Assembly (NCBI GenBank): GCA_030581615.1
Contig: JAKTTT010000020.1
Coordinates: forward strand, 248,001-312,000
Source: Alloascoidea africana
Lineage: Eukaryota > Ascomycota > Alloascoideomycetes > Alloascoideales > Alloascoideaceae
Direction of reading: 5' to 3'
Length of the DNA stretch: 64,000 nt
A program made the translations under genes and the position numbers. Below the pieces are notes generated by a model. That model made no database searches. It saw only the letters and a program-made list of their open reading frames with translations, and was not told where the DNA came from. How positions within the stretch are numbered: the stretch's first letter is position 1; every line of letters begins with the position of its first letter. This document shows, one piece after another, positions 10,167 to 23,000 of this stretch.

Positions 10167-12539
10167 TTTGTGTACGGCATTCACTTTTGTAATTCCAATT
10201 GTGTATTATACAGTATATCTGTCTATTTTAACGTAGATTACGTTCAAGTTAGACCATGATAAGAGAATGCTGGGTCTTCAGATTATTGACATGATATTTC
10301 CCTGTTCAATAAAAGTATAGGCGAAGCCGTGAAATGTATGTTAGAAAAGTCTTGAAATTTTGAAGGTTTGATAAGACTGGCAGTGAGATTTGTGTTTCAT
10401 TACTTTTGAGGGAACATCCCGCTTACTCTCTGGTTCTTTGTGGATAGTTTCACTGACATCGACTCCATGCTATAGACGTAGCAAGGAAACCTCAATAACA
10501 AGCTAAGATCTGCACAAGCAATCGCTTGTACAAAATGTTCCTCTGAGAATTATAAAAGAAGTTAGGTAGCAAAAGAATGCGGCATCAGCTATGTTTTGAT
10601 TCAAACTTCGGAGAGCTAGATCTGGAAAAGAGTTCGAAAGTGTATACACCGATTAAGAGTGCTGGTGTTGTTGATATTAGTGATAGAACCTGGTGGATCT
10701 AAGCTATTCTTTACCAAAATATGTTAGTTGACGTCTCTTATCCAAGCGTATATTGGCTAAAACTATTCTTAGCATAACCCAAACAAAAGCCTAAATATTC
10801 CAGATATAGGAATTCAGAGGATGTCGTGCCAGCGTTGTGCTACCTCACAACTACATCTTAGACTGAGTAATAAACTCAGGGGTGATGAGTCCTAACTTTA
10901 GCATGGAAGGTTTTCCCCGACCAGACTCCAGATACAAGCTCTTGTCATGACGCTAGTAAACTTTCTTCATTATACGAATTTACTTATTTGAGCGTGTTTA
11001 GAAACTACAGAACATGAAATGCTTTATCAGACAAATATTTACATAAGGCACGAAACTTTGCTCTGGTGGGTAGAGATGATAATGAGAGAACGTGGGGTAT
11101 GCCGTAAGCATAATGTTGAAACCCTACTATTCCTACATTCAAATTGACGCATTTAAGTGAGACAATCAGTTTGAATATCTAGTCATCTTCATAAGTTTTG
11201 GTTTCATTGATAGGTATTTCTCCGAAGTAGCACTAATTTTGCGACATGATATTTCAACCAATGTTGAGAATTGTTTACATAGTTTCTGGGCTTGTTGAAA
11301 GTCGCAACGAATTCGCCATTACGAAAGCTTCCTTTGCATTGTCTTTGTTCTACGTTGTGAATAGTCTCCTATATTACGCTAAAATAGCAAAATGGAAATG
11401 GTGAATAGGAAAGTTTTGCTATTCAGCAATAGTCTCCAAAACCTTTTCACCAACTAATGTTCAAGAATAGCTTGGTACCAAGGTGGGATAAAGCAACTTG
11501 AACAATACATTTTTAGAACTGGAGTTTATACGAGCAATGTATTTGAGCTATTTCTTTACTTTGACTTCAACTAATGAAATGCTACTGTCATATTGACTAG
11601 TTGTCCCCTCTTATCTGATTCATGATAACTTTTAAATCTATTCAATATTGTAATCACGGAATAATGATAGTGAGCATAATTACAAATTCTATCCATGATT
11701 TCAAGCAATAAAAGTGTTGATCAAAGTGAAACAGTTTGTCGAAGCGCTAACGTCTGCAATAGAAAAATTGAATAAACGAAAAAAGTTTTGGAAAATTCAT
11801 GGGGAAACATGTACCAATGATTTAGTCAAAGTAGCTGCCAATCACGCAATCCTATTTGGGCCAAGTGATCACATTGATCTTTTTCTTTTGGTTAGAATAG
11901 AGAATAATAGAGATACCTAAATGCCTGGCATAAAAAACTCAACACTCTTGCCGTTTTTGCATTCTCTGCAGCCAATTCCGCTCTCTTCATTAATTTGGAC
12001 TTAGTTTGAATAAACTAAAAATGCTTTTAATCTCCAATTATGGCCAGATGCTGCATTTCAAATTGAAAACGTTAAGTACCCATAAAACTTGTGTTCTAAA
12101 AGATACCAAAAAGAGCCTATTTCGTCGAGATAACTGCAAGTAAAAACATTGTCTAAACATGCTAGAAGACATAAATCAAGGCATGCATTGCTTTAATTTA
12201 GTCAAGCACAAGAACACGTGAGGTAAAAATCCTTGACAGCCAATACGTCTAGTTTCGAAGGTTATGATCTTGGAGCAACATCGATCAAGAAAAGCTAGCT
12301 TACAATTGTTTAACTTTATAATTGTCTTTAGTTTTCAATAGTTATAGATTCGGAATCAAAGTTCTAAGACACACTGATAATAATTCTATTTATCCTTAGA
12401 AATCTTTAAGAGTCATATTCAGCAAGAGATCTAGGCAATTTCAAAGACTACAAAAGGGCTACTAATTCCTGTTGATGTTTTATCAGAACAGTCCTCAATA
12501 GACACACAAACAGTTCCAAACTCCTATTCTACTTTAAAA
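10167..12539. other. 2.4-kb gene-poor, AT-rich region, left part of a desert
   Basis: No conserved gene is visible on either strand. The longest frame, 11714-11920, has 68 codons and no recognisable family. No tRNA-like or rRNA-like sequence was seen. Neighbouring conserved genes are usually separated by 0.1-0.8 kb, so this spacing is unusual. It may be decayed repeat DNA like the retroelement fossil further right, but I could not recognise any element in this part. Confidence 0.45.
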
Positions 12540-13046
12540 ATGCGTTTCACCAAGATTGCTTCCGTTTTTGCTCTTGTTTTTGCAGCTTCTGCAATTGCAG
12601 CACCTACTGTCGAGACCGATTCTCGTATTGTTGTCAGAGAAGAAAATCACGACGCCCCAGCGCTCCTTCTCTCAGCAGCTTCTGGAAATACCGATGATAT
12701 CGAAGCACAGAACAAAGCTTTTGGCGATCTTGTGGGTACTGTCGATGGAGTTCCCAGTTTGGTCCTTGGACTGCTCGAGGGTATCATCAAACTTCTCAAG
12801 TCAAGCAAACTTCCTGGTGAACTTTTGGACTTTTTGAAAAACCTGGCTCTTGCAATTGAGAAAGACAGTTTGAATATTCTTCTTCCTGAACTTCAAACCG
12901 TGCTCGACCTTGCTCCAATTCCTCTTACTATCAAAGTTGTGCTCAACCTTCTCCTTACAGCTATTCACACTGGAGTTCCTATTGTTTCTGCTACTTTCTT
13001 CTCTATCATTGTCCGCTTGATTAAGGCCATCATCGCAGCCTTGTGA
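12540..13046 (+). CDS. small secreted hydrophobic protein, orphan
   Basis: A 168-residue product starting with a classical signal peptide (positive MRFTK, then a hydrophobic Ala/Phe/Val core) with probable cleavage after the Ala-Ala at about residues 20-21. After an acidic linker at about 22-65 the protein is a series of hydrophobic or amphipathic helices rich in Leu, Ile and Val with scattered Lys, ending in a Lys-Ala-Ile-Ile-Ala-Ala-Leu tail. It has no cysteine, so it is not a hydrophobin, and no GPI signal is obvious. A basic residue before acidic residues near 33-35 could be a processing site, but this is weak. It is the only convincing gene in a 6.2-kb gene-poor stretch. I do not recognise the family; a surface-active, membrane-active or wall-associated role is possible but speculative. 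Confidence 0.7.
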   Translation: MRFTKIASVFALVFAASAIAAPTVETDSRIVVREENHDAPALLLSAASGNTDDIEAQNKAFGDLVGTVDGVPSLVLGLLEGIIKLLKSSKLPGELLDFLKNLALAIEKDSLNILLPELQTVLDLAPIPLTIKVVLNLLLTAIHTGVPIVSATFFSIIVRLIKAIIAAL

Positions 13047-14149
13047 TAAGCTTCCGGTGCTTGTTGCCAAAACCATTTTTTTTATTTGTTTGACAGTGTT
13101 ATGTACCACTGGTTTTTTACAGAGATGAAATAGTCTAGTCAATTTAAGAAATTCTAATATGCTGCAGTACAGAAAGTTCTGGTTTTATTCCCACAAAAAC
13201 GTTTGTTTTCGTAGAAAACTTTAACAGATTTAGTGTAAGGTTACTGCCAGCTCTTTTGAACGAGGCAACTTCATCTACATGCAGCGTCTCTTTTATATTA
13301 TGATATCTCCAACCACATAAAATGCCCCGTCAAACTTTATAGTCCGGAATAATCCATAATTCTGTTTTAAATAAATGTTGAATATTGAAGAATTGTGACC
13401 CGTTCAATGGTCTTGCGCGCACACATGACATTAACTGTTGGTGATAGGTATGCATGCACAATCACCTTTTGGTTTTCCATCTGCCTTTTTCCTCGGCTTT
13501 TCTTTCCTTGATCTGTTTGTTGATCCCTAGACATGTATGTATGGAGCGATTACAAAGTGAGTCAAATTTCTACTTTTAGTGATATATTTCCCATTTAGGA
13601 TTATCGAATACAGATTGTTTCGTTCATTTTTCTTTTTGGACTTTTTCTTCATGAATTCGTCTGATCCACACCCTCTTTTGGTCTCATCCAAGACGACTTG
13701 TAACGTCAAGGAACTTTGTTCCTAATCGCTGTTCCCTTTGCCACCTGAGTTTTATCTTATCATTTTGTTTATCGATCCTTCCTATCGCAGTCCGTAACTT
13801 TGAAAAGCGCAATAATTGATCCTCTCCTTGAAGTATAAAACTGCTGGGATACAAAAGAAATGCTATCATTGGGATGCTACTCAAGTGCGTTTTCCTGATT
13901 TAGGATGGTTTAAAGACTTCCTTAGCGCTCCGTTACCTTTCTGTTGTCATTTGACAATGCCTTTAAATCTTTTTTATCTTTTTTTGTTTAGTTGAAGAAG
14001 CCTTTGTATCTATCAGGTTTTTCTTGTTTGTTTCTTAGCTAGGAATCTGTGAAGGCATTTTATATAAGTACAGTAATATTTGATGTGATTCCCTCCAGAG
14101 CGTGTCACAGACTATCCAGAAACTTTTTATGGTGGTCTTAAAGATGCAA
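13047..14149. other. gene-poor spacer left of the retroelement fossil
   Basis: Only short frames without features. Pyrimidine-rich tracts occur near 13470-13680 and 13960-14040. It may include the left part of the Ty3/gypsy fossil, but no gag or protease signature and no LTR was recognised. Confidence 0.35.
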
Positions 14150-15760
14150 TGAACACTAGACAAAGCTACTAGTCACCATATTCACAAGTATCCCCTGGTC
14201 CCAAAGCCGATAAATAAGATATTGAATAAAATAGGGCATTGGGGTCACAAAGATATGCTACTTAAAGCCCAGTGTGGCTTCGTCAACTTCTGCGTTTTCC
14301 CGTTAGAATTTTAATAGCACTGAAATCTTAAATAGAGTGGTTTCGCAGTCACTAGCAGACTATGCTTCATATACAAGGATTAAATTTGATGATTTCCAGT
14401 TAGTGATGTTGAAAAGCATGTTAAACGTCTAACTACAGCGCTGATAAGAGTTAAACCAGGGAAAGCTGCATTGCAATGAGGGGAAATACAAGGTCACCAA
14501 AAGATCAGTTATTTAGGACAAGCTGCCAATCAAAAACAAGTCTACCAGTGTTCTTGCAAGCCATAAATTTACAGAACTTGCCAATCAAGCTGCTCAATGA
14601 AGAGCTTTGAGACTTTTTGGATATGTCCACCAAAAATTTCATGCCATATTCGTAACTTGCATTGCTGCCCCTTTTGGTAGATGTACGTTGTCTTTGGTCC
14701 ATATTAGGCATCTGCGAGGTTGCAGCTTAAGAATATTTCCCAAACTGGCAACGCCTCTTCTCTTTGTAGAAGCTTCTGCACATGTATTAAGTTATAGTCC
14801 TACTAACATAGAATGATGTTCTCTGCAAGGGTTCTTTGTGGCTTGCAGTTAGTAGCGTGGGGGTTCTCGTGACAATGGAACGATTGAAACTATTTTAGAA
14901 CTGAGTTGGTGTACCTGTGACACAGCTATGGCAAACTTTTTTACTATCTGTTTTGACAATGGTTGGTCTTCATGTTCTGCCAAGTTATGTTGCGACGCCA
15001 ATGATATCAATGTTGGAGCTGCTTTTCTTCAGGAAAATGGTCAATATGAATGATTTCCTGTAGTCTTTTGGATGACTGCCTTAAGCGATTATCAAAAATA
15101 TGCTCTTTTTACGGTGATGATAAGAACTGGCGAGACCTATTTCATAAAGCTTGGCATGTCTGATTCCAATTATCTATTACAAAAGGGCAGTTGTTTAATT
15201 TGAGACAATAGGCTTTTATAATTACTAGTACTTGCGAATGGTACCCTGTAGGACTTGGTATTTCGCACCTGATCGACTCAAAGTAATAGCACTACTCTCA
15301 TTACTGAATATAGATTGGGGGGATGAGTAAAGTTCAAGAGCATACAACTGTAGAGATAAATAAGCAAAATGTTTAAAAGTCACTAGCGAGTAACATATCA
15401 CAGCTTATCTACTTTATCAACAAAATCGAATTAATCGTTGAGTCTCATCCTAATGAAACGTCGTTGTTTGAAAACCCTGGGTTAAGCAACTCTGAGTTTT
15501 CGGGCAACTAAAGCAAAGTCGCATCTACAGGCGTGGGTAAAACATATATCTCTATAACTAGTTTAATTGCTTGTTTGGACGAGTTGAGCAATGGAATACT
15601 TCGCTTGGAGTGCATTAATCAGCATTAAATGTTTGGAAAGTCTTGTCCTGGTTTTTCAAAGTCCTCTCGACCACAAAAATCTTGATCTTTGAAGTGATCA
15701 GCGAAAAGTGATAAAACTCAATATAACTTGGTTCAATAATACGACCATTTTGAACTGCTT
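14150..15760 (+). mobile_element. Ty3/gypsy retrotransposon fossil (pol: reverse transcriptase and RNase H)
   Basis: A decayed pol gene in plus orientation. Reverse transcriptase traces run from about 14180 (a KYPL-type start of the palm region) to about 14520 (the YLG motif that closes this region in gypsy RTs), followed by the connection region at about 14600-14700. RNase H traces lie at about 14980-15150, with a possible DHKNL-type RNase H motif near 15670. The order and spacing fit Ty3/gypsy pol. The copy is broken by many interruptions (well over ten) spread along its length, so it is old and inactive. No LTRs, gag or convincing integrase were recognised; integrase remains might extend to about 16100. 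The ends given are approximate. Confidence 0.62.
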
Positions 15761-16376
15761 TAACGCATTCATGGTTGTATCAGGATCTTGAACATTTAGG
15801 ATCTCAAGTTTTGGAGGAGTTCTTAGATGAGTCAGTATCCACAAAGCAAATGATATTGTATATTCGGGATGTAAGTGATAAAGGCGCCGACAAATTTTAC
15901 AACAGTAATAGATACCAATAAACTGGTATAGGAAATTTCAAAGCTTGGAATGAACTGACCAATTCAGGAACATGTCAGCAAAGAGTGAGAGCAACGTTAG
16001 CTAGCATTATGACATGTGCAAATCTCTTTGTACTAGGCCGTGGAAGAACTCTCCAAGTTCCCCATAAGCTTCAGGGCATCTAGAATATAAGGGAGAATGC
16101 TGGATAGAAGGATTCAGCATTCGTGGAAAATGACTATGCTTAGTGAAGAAGTATCTAGTCTCTACAAAAATTTACCGTATTAAAGCAAACCATTAATATC
16201 TTCAGTTGCACTACACTGCTCCACCTTCGTCTATTCTAAAAGCCAAATTTGGCGACATGGACTGGCAAAAATTCATAGCTTCATAAAATCTATCTGGGTA
16301 TATAAAGAATCCTAGAGTTGTATGGGTTTTGTCAAACATTTCCTGTATGTAAAAGGCTTACACAGAGTGGAAGGAG
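15761..16376. other. spacer between the retroelement fossil and TSC1
   Basis: No gene is recognised. The left part may be further decay of the fossil, and the last few hundred bases must hold the TSC1 promoter. An in-frame stop at 16350 closes the reading frame just before the TSC1 ATG. Confidence 0.35.
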
Positions 16377-19300
16377 ATGCAACCTGTGCCTGTTGAGGCA
16401 CATGCTGATTTGATCACCCTCAGCAAGGCCGATACATCACTAACTGCTCTATTGGATGTGGCAATAATGTCAGGCTGTCAAACTTTGTTCAAGCTTATTC
16501 TGTTTTCTGGTGGATCAACGAAAGGCACTCTGATTAGGCATTGTTCTGTGGGAAATCAAAAAGTAGAAAGTGATGATGTAATTGTGCATCATCCTGGCGT
16601 AATTGATTATTCTCTCTTCCTTCATCTTTTCTACCCCTCCATCATACCAAAAGCTCACGCTTTGATGACGAGGTAGGCTTTTTCTCTTAGCGATATGTCA
16701 ATGAATTTCTCGTTTCAAACTAATCAATCCTAGCGTTCTAAAGTCTCTCATTAAAGAGTTGAATCATGAGTTTTTAAAAGCCGAACCTGTTCCTCTTCCA
16801 CTACCCCAGACCTTAGTAGACACTATCAACAACTACATTCAATCTCATTACGAATATGACCCTGTTAGCTCCAAACGGCTTAACAATGAGCTGATTTCTT
16901 TTTATTCTAGATGCATTGGGGTCAAGATGCTTGATCAAGATAGCAGTGAGGAATGTACGCAAGAACCCATAAAGATGAATGAGAACGAGGTTGCATTCCT
17001 AGAAGTATTGATTACCCTCTATCCGCTATTTGCTACGCCTCAAAGCCTGTCGTTCTGGATCAACAAATACCGTTCTCTCTCTGTAGATTGTGCTGGATTC
17101 CCTAACAGGCTTGTGAATCAATCTCGAAAGCTTTTAATGTCAGTGCTATTAGATGCCAACCGTTATGATGATAAGAGACTCTCTGACTTGATAATAGAAA
17201 ACACAAAAAAAACTTCCAATGATTTAGTCATTTTATTTATTAAAAAACTTAAAGCTATGAGACTTGAAAGGGGCACAATGGCTGAGGTGGAACACCAGCG
17301 CTTCATTTTGCAGAAAACAAGGGAAGTTTTGGTAGAGTTTGGATCAAAAAGACCTAAACTATTTTTTGAAGCTGTAAACCCTTTCATGGCTGATTCTGAC
17401 ACCCGAGTTGAAACACTGACACTACTATCACGAATGGTTTCCCAGCAATCACCTCATTTGTACGAAGTTATTAATACCCCATTGTTTGACAATCTCATCA
17501 ATTGCTTAATGTTTGATGGATCTTCCATCACTGTCTCTCTCTGTTGTTCTGTCATGGTGATGATTCTGCCCTATGTTTGCAACAGACTAGGCTCCTATCT
17601 TCCTAAACTATTTGCAGTGTATGCTAGACTGGCTTGCTGTAAATGTAGTGCGCAAGAAGACGAGTTTGACGATTATGGATTTTTGGTAAACAACACAAAA
17701 TCAACCAGCAATTGGACATCTCTTGAGAGAAACATAGACCTGGATGAAAGAATGTCCTCTGAGCACGTTAAACTCTTCACTTATCTTTACGGGTTGTATC
17801 CACTCAATCTTATCGAATTCATCAAGGACCCTATTCCAGTACTGGAGATAGCGGACAAGGACAATATTGTTCATTATAATAGCGAGCAAATCAAAGATGA
17901 GTCGAAACAGTTACTGAAAGTACATTTGTTTCATACACAGTTGATTACTGGAACCGCTGAGACTGAAAAAGAAGACACGATGCGCTGGGCAAAAATGGGT
18001 TCACCTTTAGATATTGCCGCAAGGTGTGAGTCTTTGAATAGTGAAGACATCCTGAGCTTGGCATCAACTGAAATGAAACGGCGAAGCACAATTTCAAAGT
18101 CTAGTCTGAGCAATGTCTCGTCACAGGAGAGGGGCAGCACATCTGAATCGTCATTTTCACAGAATCGCCAAGAACAGTGCAAAAATGTAGATGAGAATTG
18201 GGTAAAGTTCCAGAAGCCATCATATTATCAACAAAATCAGAGCTCTGTACTTTCTCCTGAATATTCAGCTATTTCTCCCAAAATGAAACCTCACTTTGGA
18301 GATGGCGTTCAGTCATTAGACAAACTTCTGGATAGGCATCGGCAAGCATTTTCAAACAGCCCTCCCAGTGTTAACTCTTCCCCACATTACATTCGACAGA
18401 GGCAGGATTCGTTGATAGCAGACCCATTATCTTTGTACTCAACGGATGCAACTTCCAGCTCCGAGAAAGAAGAATCGCGACAACGGTTGTCTGTCTTAAC
18501 TTTGGGCTCCATCTCTGAGAACCAATCAGGAGAACAGAGCCCAGTAATTCCCATAACGCCATCGCAAATCGATGTACAAGCATTCCCAGATTATGATTCA
18601 CAAGCGCTATCCACTTCTCAAAAGAAGAGTCCAGATTTAAGCAAATGTAGCAAACCAAGGACATCTAGAGCGTTGACATCATCGTCTATTTTGGCAAAAA
18701 AAACCAACACTCTTGATTTTTATCTGGCGGAACTTTTAATTATGAATAATGAACTTAACTTTATGACCTATTCGAAAAACATTAATAAGTATAACTTTAG
18801 AAAATTGAGAGAGGAACGCATTAGGGATGCAAGAAGGTTGTCTTTGATGGAGAACCACATCTTGAATGACAAATTTTTACGACAAAGGATTGACCGACTA
18901 GAGGAAGCGAATTCTAGACTGCAGCAAGACACTTTGCAGATAAAGCAAGAAAAGGCTCGTTGGTCATCTAAGATGATGGCCAAGATTAAAGAGCTACAGA
19001 ACGAAATTCGAAATTTGAATATATCATTAGTAGAGAGCGAAGAAAAATTGAAAGATGCAGTAGAACTTAGATCTTTGGCCTTGAATGATATTGCTCAGAA
19101 AGAAGAAGAAATTGATGATCTGGAGGTGAAACTAGCCCACACGCAGCAGGTTGTTCTTCAACTAGAATCAGATGTTGCAAAGAAGGAGCCACCATCGTTT
19201 TGTGTCAAGACCGAAGAGAAGAAGACAACTGATTCACCTGTTCTAGAAACCACAACGACAGAGCAACAAAAGGATATCGAACTTCGGGTGGAATATAAAG

Positions 19301-19842
19301 CACTAAATGATCACCTTGAAAAAATAAGTTTGCAATATGAAAATGATTACCGAGCTTTGGAAGTGAAGTATAAGGAGCAAAGCCTAGCGATGGAAGGTAT
19401 AAAACAGTCGTTATTTTTGCAATACAAAGAAGGTCTTGTGAGCAAAGACATGAGAATATCTGAGCTGGTTGATCATGTAAAGTTTTTGAAGTCTGTAGTC
19501 ATGAAAAAAGACGAAAAAATAGCTAATCTGGGCAACACTTTGATGAGTGGCAATTCAAATCACCGAAACAGGAACTTTGATATAAGAAAGGACAAGGCTA
19601 GAAGAAGATCGACAACTCATTTAATACCAGCTTCTAGGGATTTAAATATGAACAGCCCGCCCTTAGCAAATGGTTCCAGCAGTGCCAAGCCTTCTAGCCC
19701 GCTGAGGTCTACACCTTCTCCCTTGCCAATGAGACGAGCACCTGGTGTCGAAACAGATATGGTTGCTCTCGACGAACGGTTTTCGAAAGTAGGAAGAGGT
19801 GGTGTTCAGAATGCAAGCTTTTCGAAATTACTTCAACGGTAA
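16377..19842 (+). CDS. TSC1: Tuberous sclerosis complex subunit 1 (hamartin) orthologue, one intron
   Basis: Exons 16377-16672 and 16734-19842 give 1134 residues. The 61-base intron has a GTAGGC donor at 16673, a CAAACTAAT branch region and a TAG acceptor at 16731-16733, and the phase matches (AG plus C giving Ser). The N-terminal half is the hamartin helical domain, with family matches at the 'LP.L..V..RL.C' stretch, LYGLYPLNLIEFI, and the following block ending in WAKMG. A Ser-rich linker leads to a long coiled coil at about 754-1030, as in hamartin. TSC1 stabilises TSC2, the GTPase-activating protein that turns off Rheb and so restrains TORC1. S. cerevisiae lacks TSC1; Schizosaccharomyces pombe has it. 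The gene lies tail to tail with IML1, 211 bases apart. Confidence 0.88.
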
Positions 19843-20053
19843 AAGCTCAAGATTCTTTGGAGTTTAATTTATATTTTATTATCATTGGCAAAGATATAGA
19901 TGTAATGAATAACAACAAGGTCCAAGTTACTGCGCAAAAGTTGGGTCAAATGACATGTGCAAAATATAATACAATTCGTTAGTACCCATATAAATACGAT
20001 AATTATTGTGTACATGCTGCCAATAGGTTAAAGCAGAAAAATACATAAAAATA

Positions 20054-23000
20054 TCAAAACAAAGACATTTGCTCAAAAATTCGAGTAGATTCATTTTGAA
20101 TAATGTTTTGAAGATATTCTGGAGCGGTACTATCATGATAGTTAATACTACTGCAATCATTAGCAACCTGTCTCGTGTTCATTTCTTCCATCCTGAGCGA
20201 CTCTGATTTACTGGAAGAAGCGAAATAAGAAGCGCCAGCTGTAGAATTACAACGCATTGTTTGCCAACTGCGCTTTGCTTCAAGAAACAAAACTTTCAGT
20301 CTTACTTCATCCGAACAGAGCTGCTTAAATGATTTGAACACGACCTCAGCTTCGGAAGACGGGATCTTGGATTTCAGATTTCCGGAGCTGTTATATGTGG
20401 CGGATAGGCGACCTGAAAGATAAAAGTTGTTGGGCGCAAGTATTATTGCTCCATCATCCTTTAACGTTGCGATTGCTGAACCGGAGCGATGAATGAATTG
20501 AAAATACTCATCATCAGGTGCACCCCATGAGTACGACAATACAATCGGATCAGATTTTGAAGTTGGGGAAGAAATAGGAGTAGAATGCACTATAAAGCCA
20601 GCGCTGGCCAAAACGTACTTGTGATAGAATAGGTGATCCCTCAGTATTGTTTTTCCCTTCTTAGTAGTATATTGACTTATTCTGCCGTCCACAATAAAAC
20701 CCTTGTCATTTTCTGGCGCTTCTAGCGCGCTGGTTAATTCAGGTACGCTTGGTGGATCTAAAGCCAGTTCCAGATAAAGGCGAGAGTGAAATGGGTTCAA
20801 AAGAATAGTTTTGCTGATTTCCATCCATGGAACCTCAACTAATTTCAATCCATAGCGATCACATATTCTAGACCATCCAACAACCATATTATCGATGAGC
20901 TTTGCAGTTGTGTTTAACCACTCCAGACGTAAATGATATCCGTGCTCGGGGTTATGAACCTGGTCGTAGTGCACTTTGACTAACTCTGGGCGGCTTGAGT
21001 GCTTCTGTGGGTCCAGGTTCACCGTTATTATCCGACTAATCACTGCGACAGGTATCGCAGAGTAGAGGCTATTCACTGCTTTCACGGTTGATAAAGACTC
21101 CTGAGAGCTGTATCCTTTCAATCCGTGTAAAAAAGCATCTGACCCAATCGGAGAAGACCCTGAAAATCTTTCGTGTAATGTTAAGGATGACAGAGAAGAG
21201 ATGTCAGGGGCATGTTGGCTTGAATCATTACTCCTCCAGCTATTCTGACGTTGTCTGGTCCCTTGTGGCATGAGCGAAAAGGCGTACTCTTTGTTCACTT
21301 GATAGAAATAATGCCCATCCAGAAAAGAATGTCTTTTCTCCACATGTTGGCAAAATCCCATGTTCATCAGCTCGTTTCCAAACGCGACAGCCTCGCTTCT
21401 TTTGGAAATATCAGCAAAATTTTCAATCAGCCAATTTACAAACTCCATTCCCAAGAAGCAGTGTTTGTGGATTTTCCAGTGCCAGCGCCGGTCGACAAAT
21501 TGAATGCCCCTTGGACCTTGGAGTTCATATGCAAGACGTGTCAGTTTTATGTTTCTTGAAAACCTCTTGCTTCCAGTTCCTATGAAAAGATTCGAATTAT
21601 CACCTTCATAATTATCGCCGTTTCCTTTTTGTAACTGCCTTTCTTTCTGTTCGAGAATAAAAGTTGCTAGATTGCCAGTGTAAAAATTTATCTGGGGTAT
21701 AACTTCATCATTTTGACCAAAAACCTTGCTCTCGTTTGTTGAGACGTATCGATTTCTGTGTATTTGAGAAATGAGATATCGAATCCCTTCTAAATATATT
21801 TCTTCTGTGCTCAACTGTTCAGTTTTATCACTTTCAAATAAAGAAGAGTATTGGTGTCTAGACAGCATATTAGGAGCTTTATCAGTTGCTGGCAAAACAA
21901 TGAATCTCTTTCGATTGGCATAATTCCTATCTGGAAGAACATCTTCATATCCTGCAAGCACCTGATCCAGTTGATTCCAATTTATACTTGTTGGGTTCTT
22001 CTCGAGAACATCGAAAGAGATCTTTCGGTATTCCGAATCGTATCTTGTTCGAATGTAAGGGTGATATGCTTCTTCATTAGAGCTTTTTTCAACTTGCTCG
22101 GTTTTCACTTTCTGATAGACTTGCGCGTTCACAGTCCCATAGTAATCACAGGCCAACCGATGTATCTGATCTGCCTTGCTCATATACATTCTTACGCCTG
22201 AAACTTCCTCGGGTATAAAGGTTACCAAAGCTTGAGCGTCACCGCCTGGCTTTCTTTTCTCTTCAATTCTTTCAACCAGCTTTCCAACGCAGATTTCAAA
22301 CCCCAAAGAAAGCCTGAGTTGAACCATTTCACAAAGTAAATCACGGGTATTCATACTTTTATCGTTATCCAGATCTAAAATGACATCATAAATTTGAAAT
22401 TTGTAATCTAGATCAATCTCATCAGATGTTGGAAAGATATCAGTTGTAACCGGCAATGAAGCCGGAGTAGATAGCGATCGCCATTTTACGTTACTTCTTT
22501 TTACTCGTGGTGCAAATACATGACCCCATCTACCACGACCATAAGCCGCAAGATACTCGTTTACTATTGGCTTGGACGGGCTCTCGATAACGGCCAAAGA
22601 TTGATCCCAAGATAGCTTTGCAGGTTTTGGGAAAACTTCCTGTAAACTTGGAGGCGCTCCGCTGGAAGTAGTGCTATGCCTGTGAAGATCAGAATTGTTT
22701 GACGGCGTTGACACTAGCTGAACCTGGTCCAGTTGAAGTGTTAAATTTTTAGCGACATCATTCTCTTCAGTATCACAATCTCCCGTGTCCATTATTGATC
22801 TCGCATATCTCAGTCTTCTGCGAATGAGCCTTCTCTTAGGTTTGTAAGCATCGTTTTCTAGTTTAACCGCGGGGTTTTCATTTGAGCGCTGTGTTTTATC
22901 ACCCGTGCCTGTTGTGGGATGGCTTTTTGGACTGTTATCCTTTTTAAACGACAAGAGACTGGATAAAGCCGAAATGTTTGATCGGGAACTCGTCACTGTT

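Noticed and set aside
13047-16376. LTRs or target-site duplications around the Ty3/gypsy fossil
   Set aside because: No convincing pair of terminal repeats was found by eye, so the ends are left approximate.
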